Part shown: positions 48,442 through 59,884 of the stretch, piece by piece
Layout of the letters: every line of letters starts with the position of its first letter
Position numbering within the stretch: the first letter of the stretch is position 1
DNA from: Agelas oroides
Taxonomy: Eukaryota; Porifera; Demospongiae; Agelasida; Agelasidae
DNA: 64,000 nt
Direction: 5' to 3'
Assembly (NCBI GenBank): GCA_949130485.1
Contig: OX422183.1
Location: 9,390,636-9,454,635 of the forward strand
Program-made: the position numbers and the translations under genes
Notes under the pieces: generated by a model
Database searches by the model: none
What the model saw: only the letters and a program-made list of their open reading frames with translations
Told to the model about the DNA's origin: nothing

Positions 48442-48950
48442 CAGTGGTGTAGCCAAGCTGGGGCACACTGGGGCACATGCCCCAGCAACCAGAGGCCGTG
48501 CTCCACCAAGTGCAGGCGCGCTTGCAAATTATCGACGACGAAAGTGCCGCGATCGGGTGCTAAAATACATAAAGGTCTTGAATCTAGCAGCGCAAATAGC
48601 TATCTGTATCCTCAGAAATCGCGTGCAGTGAGATCAGGGGAGCGTAAGAGACTTAGTTATTATAACGAAGTACGCTCCCCTGATCTCACTGCACGCGAGT
48701 TTGCCGAGAGTAATGAAGTGACTTTACACCACGCACAAATCCGGCGTAGTGGGAGTGCTCCTGATTCAAGGCGACGGTATGGCCTGAAATAGCCTCAGAA
48801 CCGACCTGGGAAGCTCAAAAATTCCAAAATTTTCTGGGGGAGCATCCCCCCAGACCCCCAAGTTTGTCTCTTCATTTTGTGTTGAAATCCCACAAACGTA
48901 GTGTGCCCACGCTGTGCCCTAGCATAGGCTGTGTCCTGGCTACGCCACTG
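48442..48950. mobile_element. 509-bp hAT-like element upstream of gene E
   Basis: Ends CAGTGGTGTAGCCAAG and CTGGCTACGCCACTG. Flanks GCCTCAAG and GCCTCGAG are an 8-bp duplication (7 of 8). The gene C paralogue (near 20006) has the uninterrupted site. It contains a perfect 28-bp inverted repeat (48619-48646 and 48671-48698) around GTGCAGTGAGATCAGGGGAG, which may be a second, nested foldback. Its open frame is not a known transposase. Confidence 0.75.
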
Positions 48951-48954
48951 GCCT

Positions 48955-49316
48955 CGAGTAACAACAACAATTTTTCACTTGACAGTAGCGATATGGGAAG
49001 TGATATTATACTAAAGTCGATGAGCAAAACGAACGTGTTCTTTTGCGACTGTAATGACTGGAGCATAGAGAACTATCAGAAACGATCAGTCAGGCAGGGT
49101 GAGCGCTGGCCATCAGAGACTAATGACTGGAGCATAGAGAACTATCAGAAACGATCAGTCAGGCAGGGTGAGCGCTGGCCATCAGAGACAGTGTAACCAG
49201 CTTTATAAGACAGCAGCTCGCAAAACAAGTAGCGGGTATTTTCATGATTCTAGCACAATTACATGATTACAACCCGTAGGGTTACGCCCGGTATGTCCGG
49301 CTGGGCACGAGACTAG
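48955..49316. mobile_element. Segment upstream of gene E, paralogue of 19995-20335
   Basis: It shares CAATTTTTCACTTGACAGTA and the GAGCAAAACGAACGTGTTCT block with the gene C upstream segment and ends GGGCACGAGACTAGAG. Here it carries an internal 69-bp tandem duplication (49052-49189). Its place before both minus-strand genes suggests promoter or 5' UTR content. Confidence 0.5.
49052..49189. repeat. 69-bp perfect tandem duplication
   Basis: TAATGACTGGAGCATAGAGA starts at 49052 and 49121; the two units appear identical. The gene C paralogue has a single, related unit. Confidence 0.9.
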
Positions 49317-52105
49317 AGGACAAGTGGCACTGCTTACGTACAGGGTACAGTGACGTACTCTAACCTTTTAAAGATGATAACTTTCTGATTGAGCACCAGA
49401 GACAAAAGCCACGTCTCTCTGTCTGAAGGTATCTTTTATATTTACTTTCACTGTGCTTTGAAAAACTCGAGTATGAATAGAACGGTATATAGCTTCACAT
49501 CAGTTAACCATTTTTTTTTATAATAACCACTAATAACTAAGGTCAAGGCTGATAATGCACTTGGAAGTATGGTTGGCTGTAGAAAGCCCTTGGTCAGCAC
49601 TTGGGTGTGCCATTACTCACAAATGGACTCCAAAAATGCACCTTTCGTCTTGCAGAGCACTGTAGACAGTTTTCAGTCTAACCATTCATTGCCACATAGT
49701 AGCCTGGTTCCAAGGCCTTCCTTGGCTCCAGTTTTTGTTTGCTTGCAGTATGCGAATACAAAGGGGGGAGGCATGGTCCATTTTATCATGTTCCATGACG
49801 TCAGGTAAAGAATGGTAGACGTACAAAGGGCAATGCCTGATTGTTGTAACTCACAAACTTTGCATTGGTCAGCCTCAAGTCTACCAAACAATGAATGTTC
49901 TGGTCTCCAGTCATTGGACAAGATATTACAAGAAGGGCCTCAAAATTCTTTGCAGGCACTGCCCCCCGTGTGTCTACTTATCACTACATCACATCGCTGT
50001 GCCTTCCCTCTCTCTGTTTCTGCATACTGTAAACAATCAAAAACTGGATTGTAGCAAAAGCCTGGGAACAAGCCTAGCCATAGCCTCGTTCCCAGGCTCT
50101 CCCCACCACTTTTCTGTACTGCAAGCGACGGAAAGCTGGGCGGGGCCTGGGAACGAGGCTAGCCTAGCCATGTAGTCTGGAATGAGATAATTTGCAGTCC
50201 AGACAAACAGGTTATGTTTATGCATCAGTAAACAGTCCAAACACAAGAAACTACAAATCTGAGATTCAGATTCACTTCAGGTTCAAGGGGGTTGTATAGT
50301 GCTAATGGCATCACACTAGTTGAAGAAACATTTCACTATTTTTGCAGGTTGTTGAGTGCTAGATGAACAAGAAGATTTGCTTTCATGGAGCTAGGCAGCT
50401 TCAAAATACTCCTAAACATGAGTTGGCCTAGCAGGCTGTAAGTTTCTGCTGCCCAGAAATGGTTTCTAAACCACTGTAATGCAGCCACATCAGCAGTTAA
50501 TCTGGCAATCAGGATCACATGGTCATGACCATCAGGTTGTGGAACATGCACAAGGTTGGCTCTAAAAAGGCCTTGACTGGTTTAACTCATCCCTATATAT
50601 TTAGGCGAAAGGGTTTTGTTGATGGTGCTCATAGAATGACTGCTTTTCCTGTGTACACTGCAATATGGAAGTTTGTTTTTACACGGGGAATGGAGTTCGA
50701 GTTGAGTTGTGTCATATGACAATGATTTGGTGTCTTTCCTACTATGCCAGTATAGCAATTGGGGAAGCATGTTTCAGCTAATACAAATAATTAGTCTACT
50801 AGCCTTTGCCAATTAGTTGTCAATATTGTGACATCATGAAACAGTTGTTGAGTGAGCAACACTTGGTGTAGTTCTACCTACTAAGCCAAAGAATATAGCA
50901 CAACACCACAGAAACAATTTCTTGTTTGACCTCAGACCTTATACCCTACCTTGTTTTTCTGGAACAATGAAGCCATATAAAACAGCTTGGAAAATTAAAT
51001 GTTTCCAGACTCTCACCCACAGAGTCTGGGAACGAGGCTATACTTGGTGTGTCATGTGCAGGACTTGAAAGCAGGATTTGAAAAGCTTCACACTCTCTTT
51101 AGGTGACAATCACTAAATTTGTGTCTGCTTGCAGTGCTTCAGTATTGATAGACTTGTGAACAGTTTCATCTAGTTGATAGCTTTTACTGGCCTACAGCAC
51201 TTTACCACTCTGTACCTCGCAACACAGGACAGTATTGAGAGTTGCCGACAGATACTGGAATGGTCGCTGAAACCAACCTGCCTGTTCCCCACTCATGTTC
51301 ATCAGACAAAATCTATAGCAAACTACACACACACCTCCAAAGGTGAGTGAAGTCTCATTGGAAAGCATAAAAATGATTTAATGTCAGTCCACCAGTCCAG
51401 TCCACTAGTCTAGTCCAGTGATTGTAGACGGCAGTGACGAAGTCCATCTGCGGTGTCAATAGTGTCAATAGCCATTCAGTGGCATAATTGCCACCAGGTA
51501 ACAGGCCACGGCGTTTACGAATATCTCACTGATCCATCTGTTTTCCCTTTGGGTACCGATACAATTAAATTTTGTACACTGTTGTATTATTAACAGCTCG
51601 AGCTTTCATGCCTGCAACAGTCTGATAGTGATCCCCTAGACCATTGTGGAGAGTCACACTTAACCTCGCCTTTTGTTGTTATTGCACTGTTCACCTACAC
51701 GTTCATGATCAGTGAGTCATAAAAACATGGCTGGGCATAATTCAAGCGTGTCACTTGATTGCATTGGAAAACTGCTTCTGTTGGATTAAGCGTTACACGT
51801 ACAAGGTAGCTCTCATTTAAGGTAACAGCATATAACAGACTGACCAACCATAGGCTTGGGCCAGGCAACAAAGTTTGCACGCCAATGCCAGCAGTCACCT
51901 GAGAATATAAACTCGCACACTACACATACTGGTATTTATACCTCACAGTCTTACATTCCAACACACAATGCACAACACCATGCACTATCCTCAGATACAG
52001 AGGCATGCTCACCTATTTTAGAATCCTGTCTACATGCACCAGACACCAACAATGAGAGCCTATTTTCTGTCTAATTCGAAAAAAACATAAACCAATGCTC
52101 CATAC
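49317..52105. other. Non-genic part of duplication unit 2
   Basis: 49970-51060 matches 24240-25480. A minus-strand open frame at 51695-51898 begins right after an acceptor-like CTCAG and includes NESYLVRVTLNPTEAVFQCN, but its phase does not fit signal exon F. I do not call it. A plus-strand frame ends at 52074, just before the Helitron-like 3' end, and could be cargo. Confidence 0.35.
50081..50161. mobile_element. Short TAGCCTCG hairpin element, perfect 9-bp duplication
   Basis: Ends TAGCCTCGTTCCCAGGC and GCCTGGGAACGAGGCTA; flanks are perfect copies of GCCTAGCCA (50072-50080 and 50162-50170). Confidence 0.8.
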
Positions 52106-52150
52106 AACCCGCTCACGCTCGCCCACAATGCTCTGCAAATCCCCTACTAG
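52106..52150 (+). mobile_element. 3' end of a third Helitron-like element
   Basis: GCTCACGCTCGCCCACAATG, a short TGC-rich tail, then CTAG|T, as at the 3' end of 22429-22989. The 5' end was not found, so its extent is unknown. Confidence 0.5.
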
Positions 52151-52167
52151 TAAGTGAGTGAACTTAC

Positions 52168-52237
52168 TTGTTGCGCATATTGACGACAAAACTGCCAGTG
52201 TGATGATATTCACCGCCTTCGAACCGTGTACGTACAT
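52168..52237 (-). pseudogene. Orphan signal-peptide exon F of the receptor family
   Basis: MYVHGSKAVNIITLAVLSS followed by ICAT and a phase-1 donor A|GTAAGT: the same length class, N-terminal pattern (M-x-V-x-x-x-x-x-V) and splice phase as exon 1 of C and E. No Ig or FN3 exon follows on the minus strand before gene E. The following DNA carries a Helitron-like 3' end. Either the body of the gene was lost or the exon feeds a diverged gene I do not recognise. Confidence 0.5.
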
Positions 52238-55200
52238 ATCAAGGGACACGTTGCGCACTCATCTAGCCTTGGAAACCTACTACTTCGAAACGCGCGTTCC
52301 GCTTATTGTAGTCGCATCTGTATGACGTCACACGATTGAATCGATTTTTAATAATTATTAAAGAATTCCGTATCTATGTGCGAGGTCAGGGTGTCATAGA
52401 GCAGCGTAGTCGTAAGTTGGACTGTCAGCAATGTGACTTATGATGGTGGCGATTGCTTTGTTGGTCATACGGATCGTGATGGGATGTTCTTGTGTTAAAC
52501 TGTAAGCTCCGCACCTGTCATGGCAGATTTGTTCCCCCCCATCTCCCCGGAACAAATTTTTTTGATGAGTATGGACCCCCGGAACTTATTTCGGTACGAA
52601 ATATTTGGACCCCCTACAACACCGTTACAAAAATGTTGTTAGTAATTAAGTACAAAGGCAGGAACACGAGTAATGGAACCATTTAATATAATGAATATGA
52701 TATCACTTGATACATCTCTAACACTGAAGTATGTCTAGGTCAGTATTTTACAGTGTTAAATACCTGCTTGTGATCTCGACTCTCCTAGCTGTTGTTCAGT
52801 GTTGTCTCACAACTCAGATTTTCTAGGCCTTTGTCAGATGGTCTGACAGAAAGGCTGCTATGGTCTACTCTAGCCTTGTTTCCAGGTTCTCACATCACCA
52901 ACTTTATCACTTGCAGTCGCTGTTCCAAGACTTGCTTGCCCTCAGCATTCATCATTTGCAGTACTGCAAATAATGAATGCTGTGTGAGTCTTAGAATGAT
53001 GTTGGGTCTACTCTACAACAAATCCTTTTTTTATAGTGACACAACTTCTTAGACAATCTTGGGGCAAGACAAAGTTGCATTTTGTCCGCTGGCAATGCAC
53101 GCAAGTGTGCATTGTAGGGGGGGACAAAATTTTGGGGGTGGGTCCATATTTTTCAGCTGGTTTAGTTCCGGGGGTGACGAATTTAGGGGGGTCCAAATGC
53201 ACCTTGTTGAGAGGACCATTACATTACCTCACTATGCTTTTCTGTAACTATTCAGATGCTAACACTGTGTGTACAAACCTCTACAATAAGATAAATTGTA
53301 TTTATGTTCTAGTCACTTGTGCTTTTACGTGGGTACCTATACAGCATAACAACACAGTTTGGAATGGTGTTTGCTGGTCAGAGAGTGGTTGTAGTTAGGG
53401 TCACAAACTGCACAGAATGGCTAAAAGTACACTTGGCTCAAGTTTCCATAAATACAGTACATTCAAAGTACCAATAGGCTAAAATGACTTGTAGAGAATA
53501 TAATTTATACCTATTAAACAATACACACTAAACTTATTTTAGCAGCCAGTCTTCATTTTTCAATCTTTTGTAATGAGGAGGACTCTTAAAGTCACCAAAA
53601 ATGTATATGTAGGAGAAAAACTGTGCACCAGCAAAAATTTCATTTTTGTTCAAGTGTAGCTGGATTCACCATGGCTTTAGCATAAAAATTATGTTATTTC
53701 TGGGACTACACAGCATTTTGTACACAAGCTATTCACAGAACACTGCAGCTTAATCACTCGACTGGACTACTGGAATGGACTACTGAACTGTTACTAAAAG
53801 TCATGCTTTTTATGCTACTATAACTGTATCCTGCAAACTCTGACTGCATAGATGATTTTGTGGTTGGCAAGTTATAATGCTACTGAGTCGGTGTGGGGGA
53901 GATCCAAACGACATGATAAGTGGTTGGCCTTTCAACTGACAAAGGTGGGTCACTAGAAGATAGTTAGCTAGCCAGCTTCAGCTTCATAGCTAGCTTGGCC
54001 ACATGCACAAAATTCTTTAGGGATATTGGAAGTGACTATTTGCTAGTAACAGTAACAGATTGTGCATGCAGTCCATCAGCATCCATGTCTTTTCCAAAGT
54101 TTGGTTCCTTAATTATTCTTTTGCAGATATTACTATAAATATTGAAGTAACTAGCTTTGAGTCTATTCCAGTTCAAATATATTCATAGCTTGAATATATT
54201 TGTACTGTGTATTTAGTGGGTGCACAGGTGAATAGATTTTCATGTCAATTAATATTGGACATGAACAAAAACTATTTTTAGTAGTATGACAAGAAGCAGG
54301 AGGAAGGGAACAGCTGTCTTGCTTAAATACTGTAATGTGCAACTCCTCTAAACACGCAGAAAAATATCGATACATGTTATCTTTACTTACACAGTTTGCA
54401 ATTTGTATTTATATTAGGTTTGTGTCGCAATCATGTGATCATATGCTATGTAACTCTGACCAGCTTGCTTCTGAGTCTTCCTACTGAATACCTTTCATCA
54501 CCGATAATTCCGTAACCTACATAGCGTGCAAAGTTACTTTTCTGTTTCTGGTCCTACAAGTTACTTAAAAAGGACCAGGCCACAAGCTTTTTTTGTGTGT
54601 GTGTATGTGGCATGGTGGATGATAAAACAAGTATTGGTAGCAATGCCATACCAAAACTAAAGTGTTCAACTTTTTAACATGTTGTGAGGAGATGTACTTT
54701 GTTTTCAGGCAGACAGTGTTTGACACCTGCAGTGACGTGCATAGCTGTTTACATGCCCAATCGCTACATGCTATGAATATTGACCAAAGCAAGTACTTGA
54801 TTACTGCACTTCAGTGGCCATGTAAACAAACACCTGCACAATTCACCTAGATATTTTATCAGGAAGAGAGCAGTGAAACCTGGGAAAGGGCAATGCCTGT
54901 GAAAGTAGGAATAAATATCCATATACTAACTCTTGTATACATGCTGGCTTGTGACAGTATAAATTATATGGCATGCAACTTGTAATGATATTGAAGCTTA
55001 CCCAGACAGTTGTCAACTCAGCAGAGAGTACAGAGTGTAAATACTCCAATAAACAGTTTAGTCACCCATGCCTTCAGCATTTAATCGCTTTTACTGCTAG
55101 CTAAGAAACTGGGGGCGTGAGAGTCAGGAGCCTAGTTTTGCTATCATTGCAAATGTTTGTATCCCCCACCCAACAGATTGGTGCTGAGTTAATTAATGAA

Positions 55201-55900
55201 CAGTCTAAGTTCCCCACAGCAAATTGATGAAAAAGTGGACTTTTGAGACTTTTTTTAAATGTGAGTTTTAAATACCCCATGCAACTGGCCACTGTAGATA
55301 TACTTTATCCCGAACTCCAACAGTAGAATTGACTTCCTTGGCAACCTAAGACCATGTATACACTCTCTGAGTGGTAGCTACATAGCTAGTTACGTAGGTT
55401 CTCACAGTATGTATGGGGTATTTCCCACTCACTGCTTATACCCTTACATGGTTATAATGAATAGATAGCTTGGGTGTTGGGAATTTGAACCCAAACATAT
55501 TACAGCTTATTTACACAACAGCTTATTTATATCTCTATTCTATTTCTGGAAATACCATGATTCACTAGCCAATATAAGTACATATTTACCTCTGTTATGA
55601 AGAAGGAAAATGGAAATCCCTGATTGGAGATTGCTTCAGGAGGAAATTCATAGCCAGCAACTCCCTTGCAATTTGTTCATGTTTTCCACATTCAGTTTGG
55701 AAGTCTGCATGTACTTTACTATATACTTAGGGTATTTTCCACTCACTTCTTACATGGTTATAATTATAATTCATGATGTGTGATTTCCTCCAAGGGAATA
55801 CATGGTTTTCATGATGTATTGATTGTTTATTGTAATCAGTCAGAGTGAACACATTATTGAATAATGACTAAATACCCCAGTTCAGGTTTAGGAAAATTTA
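52238..55900. other. Non-genic region, unit 2
   Basis: 52530-53220 has a pair of opposed CCCCCGGAAC- and GTTCCGGGGG-like blocks with GGGTCCATATT, typical of a decayed inverted-repeat element of about 650 bp. A small hairpin lies at about 52942-52980 (CAGCATTCATCATTTGCAGT and its near complement). 54160-55130 matches 29280-29780. No gene is supported. Confidence 0.4.
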
Positions 55901-56047
55901 TATAACCTGTTACCCAGGCAACATCTAAGAATGTTGCCCATATCTCTCTTGTACAGTGATGTTGCCTAGGTAACAGGTTATATAATAGTTATATCCCTCC
56001 CTGGGGTGTGTAAAACAACCACCCCCCAGGGAGGGATATAACTATTA
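55901..56047. repeat. Two adjacent long hairpins
   Basis: Hairpin 1: arms 55901-55925 and 55958-55982, 24 of 25 paired (core CCTGTTACCCAGGCAACATC). Hairpin 2: arms 55983-56006 and 56024-56047, 24 of 24 paired (core AGTTATATCCCTCCCTGGGG). They abut without a gap. Confidence 0.85.
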
Positions 56048-57189
56048 CTTATAATGTGGTACAGTGTAAATGAGAAAAGTTTAATTTGGTTTCAATGGCA
56101 TTATCTGCTTTAAGTTTAGTCCTCTCCGATTATCATTGGCTTCAGCATTTTTGTACCAGGGCCATACCAAGCTATTTTGAGGTAGTATGGCCGAAGCTAT
56201 ACAGGGCATGCCCCCCACCCCCTCCCCTCCTAGGAAAACTTATATGCTTGGAGATTGCTTCTGAGGCCATTCTTCGTCCCAAAATGTCTTTGTTTAGTCT
56301 TGCCTGCACAGTAAAACCTCTCTTATCAGGGACCAGGCCTCTTCAGTAACTGAGAAACATGTACATGTATATTGTGTATAGTCATGCATCCAACATAACT
56401 ATGTCATTAAAATGTCATGAAGTAAGGCCACTCAAATTTTAGTTTCCTTTTTGACGTCCTACAAATGATTAAAAATAACCAGGTAATCATGATGAAAATA
56501 AACTAGTGGATAATGTGAAATAGTCATATCTGCTGTGAATAGTGTCTTTTGGGTGTATTTTACAATGATGTAGCTATGAGTTTGGGCTTAACAGATTGCT
56601 TGTAGTTGCATTTCTGTCACAACAGTGGAATGACACTGCCACCATCATGTCCCCAGGTCAAAAAGTGCCACTTGCTGTGTTGGGAAGTGACTGATTACTG
56701 TTAACAACAACATACAGATTGGATCATAATTGTAGGGTTAAACCCATCTGATGCAGCAATAATATTAGTCAATAGCACTACGGTTTATTGCACTCTGCAG
56801 GTGCTGTTTGGACAAGTGAACTGGTTTCCTGCTTATCATTAGTCTACTGGCCCTCAGATATTTTTTGCGCTGTAGCAATGGTAACATCCACTTTCAGGGT
56901 CTGTTTTGGATATTTATGTTTATGCAACATCGGATGATGATGTAAAAGAAACATGATAGAGTCATATGTCAAAACTGCTGCCCCAAATTTTGAATTTCAT
57001 ATGACCTTGTCCTCACATCAGTTATATGTCGTGTAGCTACATTTATGGTTTTTACATGTATGTTGTAACACATAAGAATGTAATTACGTCTCAAGTGCAC
57101 ATAATGCAGTCATTGTCCACTGACTAATCTTCACACTCAAAAATTCATCTCTGCCTGTGCACCACCTGTGAGCAGCCTGCTTTGTCTGT

Positions 57190-57410
57190 CATGGTCTGTG
57201 CTTGAAGTAGCTAGGAGTAAGTTACCATCGGTGCTACAACCTGAGTTGTCTTCACTCCTGGTCTCTTTCATGTCGATGCTGCAGCCCTTCACTCTCATTC
57301 TTAGCTAAGCCATGGACATTTAATCTTTGTGGAATGTTTAATGCACTCATTTGAAATTGGCAGTAAGTAAATGTAGCTCTGCTAGTGTGGGGCTCACTCA
57401 TGTTTGCTCC
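57190..57410 (-). pseudogene. Decayed copy of the 27375-27947 Helitron-like element and ORF
   Basis: On the minus strand the left end reads TTGGAGCAAACATGAGTGAG where the intact copy has TCGGGGCGAGCCTGAGCGAG, largely C-to-T and G-to-A changes at CpG. Then ATGAGTGCATTAAACATTCC aligns with the ORF start at 27476, and the CSIDMKETRSEDNSG-coding stretch aligns with CSISVKEARSEDDSS. A frameshift separates the two parts. Confidence 0.55.
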
Positions 57411-57752
57411 AATAAACGCATTAGCTGTTGTACCCATTGCCATAGCAACAGGCCCTCATTTTCTGAGCCACTAGGAGAGGCTAGGAGGTTGAAGGTAGTA
57501 CTAGCTTGCTGACGTAATGTCTGCACAGGTGTTTCTGGTACCCTTATGTTCATGCTGATGTTAAATATCAAGTTGCTGCAGCTGGCTAATGGGAATTGCA
57601 CAGGCTTTGAGGTAATTGAAACCTGTTGTGGTGGACTGTACCTGCTAGCCCACAAAATAGATTCAGGGTCAGTTGTCTTTGGGACACATATTTGAATAGG
57701 TCCATTGCTGTTTTCTAAAGAACAGGTCATAACTGTTGAATTACTATAACTA
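57411..57752 (-). other. Unrecognised open frame with exon-like start
   Basis: On the minus strand an acceptor (TTTTATAG) is followed by an open frame of about 117 codons including YSNSTVMTCS, ICVPKTTDPE and SCSNLIFNISMN, with three N-glycosylation sites. No domain is recognised, and it runs into the decayed Helitron-like end, where its stop lies. Possibly an extracellular exon; equally a chance frame. Confidence 0.25.
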
Positions 57753-58607
57753 TAAAATGAAAACACGTCAGAAAGAGTTTGGTAACTTTAACAACACTTG
57801 CACAGCAGTGACTTTACCACATTGTAAATATCCAGTAACGGACGACTCTATGCATACAGTTATGAACTCACTCAGGCTGGCCATGTCATGCATCATTAAT
57901 ATAACTATCCAAGCAGATCCAAATTGTAAAAGAACTAATTAGAACATTCATGAATTAGCACGACTATGGTAGTACACACAAAAATGAAATGTCGCCAAGT
58001 AGAGAAGACTTCTTTATTACTCTCATCCATGAGCAGATAGCAATTATATACCTTTTTAGCTTATGATGACAATTGCCATAGCAACAGGAATTTTACCCCC
58101 ACTAGAGGGGCCAGCTATGTAACAAACACAGAAACTACCACATCAGCTGAGAGGGAGAGGTCAGGGAGTGAGTGACTTTCAACTGTTCAAGGTTATGCAG
58201 TGTTAGCTAGCTGACCTGGTGAGTTGTGTGAGATAATGAAAGTCTTGGCACAGCTGGCTAACCATTCTCAGCTAATGACTGTATTGTGGGGGAAGACCTA
58301 GCTTTAAAGTTTACTCTATATGTAATACCAGGTGGGCATATGTACAGATGCAACCATGCACACCAGAGGTTGCTACAGTAACTGTTTTTGTGGCTAGCTG
58401 GCTTCTTGCTTATCCTGTTAGCTTCCTGCATGCTCATCATCCTGTTAGAGTCAATGTGGTTTTCAGAGTCAGTTGTGTTTGGACATGTTTTTACAACGTG
58501 GGTGGAGATGCATGGTCATGACTGCCCTACAGGCTCTAATAGAGAAGCCTTGTAGGTGCTACAAGCAAAGAACTGCAAGAATCCATATCATTACTGTAAG
58601 TCACATG

Positions 58608-58713
58608 TAGCCTCGTTCCCAGGCCCTCACCCAGCTTGCCGTTGCTTGCAGCTCTCCCACTTAACCGTACTGCAAGCAACGGGAAGCTGGGCGAGGGCCT
58701 GGGAATGAGGCTA
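58608..58713. mobile_element. Short TAGCCTCG element, perfect 9-bp duplication
   Basis: TAGCCTCGTTCCCAGGCCCT ... GGGAATGAGGCTA, flanked by AGTCACATG on both sides (58599-58607 and 58714-58722). Inner GCTTGCCGTTGCTTGCAG and complement form a second stem. Confidence 0.8.
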
Positions 58714-59571
58714 AGTCACATGTGTGCTACTACTGAATGCGCAATGAAGTCAGAAAGGGGTCATAGTACAAAGCATATCAGAAAAAATATCACTCAAGAA
58801 TCCTTAAATCATTACTGTATACCACATGTCATGCAATGAAGTCATAGTAAGCTTATCAGAAAAAGCCCCATGCACTCATTTGTTGCCTTTGCCATTGTTA
58901 CTTATGTATGTCACACTCAACAATAATCTTGTGACATTTTCTGATATGGCTATGTATGTACTGTGGTGAGACTTATACTAGCCTTGGAATTGATCACTTG
59001 GAAAAGCAGAGACAGGGCTTAGGAGTGAATTTTGTGTGAAGTCAGGACTTCATTCCATAGTCTCATCCCTAGATCACACCCTCTCACGAAGAAGAGGGTG
59101 ACTATTGAGTGCTTTCTCAGTTTGCACAACGTAGCTCTGGCTTGCATTCAATACTTGCATGGATATAGTGTTATGTGGCCTGTTCAAAATTGTACTGCTG
59201 AGTTAGCACAACAAGAAAGCACTCAGTTGTCCTCATGTGGAGCCTGGGCACAAGACTATCCCTTCCCAGCCTCCACCTTTTGTCTATATTGGATAACCCC
59301 TATGTTTGAGCAGTTGCCATTTTTCTGCCATTCACTAGGTCACATCAAGCATCGTTTCCTGCTGTTCATAGCTATAGATGCCAGGAACAGTATCCAACAG
59401 CATTCAATGCATGACCACTTAGGGTTTTGTATTGCATGCCCACTTGTTTTGTATAGTATTTGGCTCACATTGTAGGACTCCATTAAACTTCTGTTTGCTA
59501 TTACCATGTCTGAAACCTGTCATGTCTGCAAGCAACAACAACCACATTGAGTTGTATCCTGCACTTGGAAG

Positions 59572-59613
59572 GATGTCACCTGTCTAAAATTGAAATTTTA
59601 GACAGGTGACATC
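59572..59613. repeat. Perfect 42-bp palindrome
   Basis: Arms of 20 bp (GATGTCACCTGTCTAAAATT and complement) around GA. The paralogous place in unit 1 (about 32540) reads straight through without it. Confidence 0.85.
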
Positions 59614-59884
59614 ACAATAGTGTTGCATGAGAAAAACAATATCACAGTTTTGTCAAATTAGAGTACTGTTGTTGTTTGATGATGTTATCATGTACATATG
59701 ATGATGTTATCACTCCTGTATCACTCCATGATAGATAAGACTGGTGTTGGAGAACAATTTACCCTGGAGCAGACATATGGATTGACCATATCATCTCCGT
59801 CAGTGAAGCTACATACTTGTGCCATACATATAACGAGATCTATCAGATCTTTCCCACTCTCATTAACCGTGAGTTACATCTCAC

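Noticed and set aside
48142..48792. The longest uninterrupted open frame in the window (216 codons, plus strand)
   Set aside because: It is a fusion of the 81-bp tandem repeat (length divisible by 3), the antisense of gene E exon 1 and the hAT-like element at 48442. It has no domain, and gene E on the other strand explains the start of the region.
49673..50246. Overlapping frames on both strands around 49.7-50.2 kb, similar to those at 24.2 kb
   Set aside because: They follow the dispersed repeat and the hairpin element at 50081; no splice logic or domain.
51695..51898. Second exon of gene F (minus strand)
   Set aside because: An acceptor is present, but joining it to exon F in phase 1 reads a different frame with an early stop, so the pairing is not supported.
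57252..57766. A single-exon gene on the minus strand
   Set aside because: The lower half is the decayed Helitron-like element; the upper half has an exon-like start but no recognisable domain, so it is only listed as an unrecognised frame.
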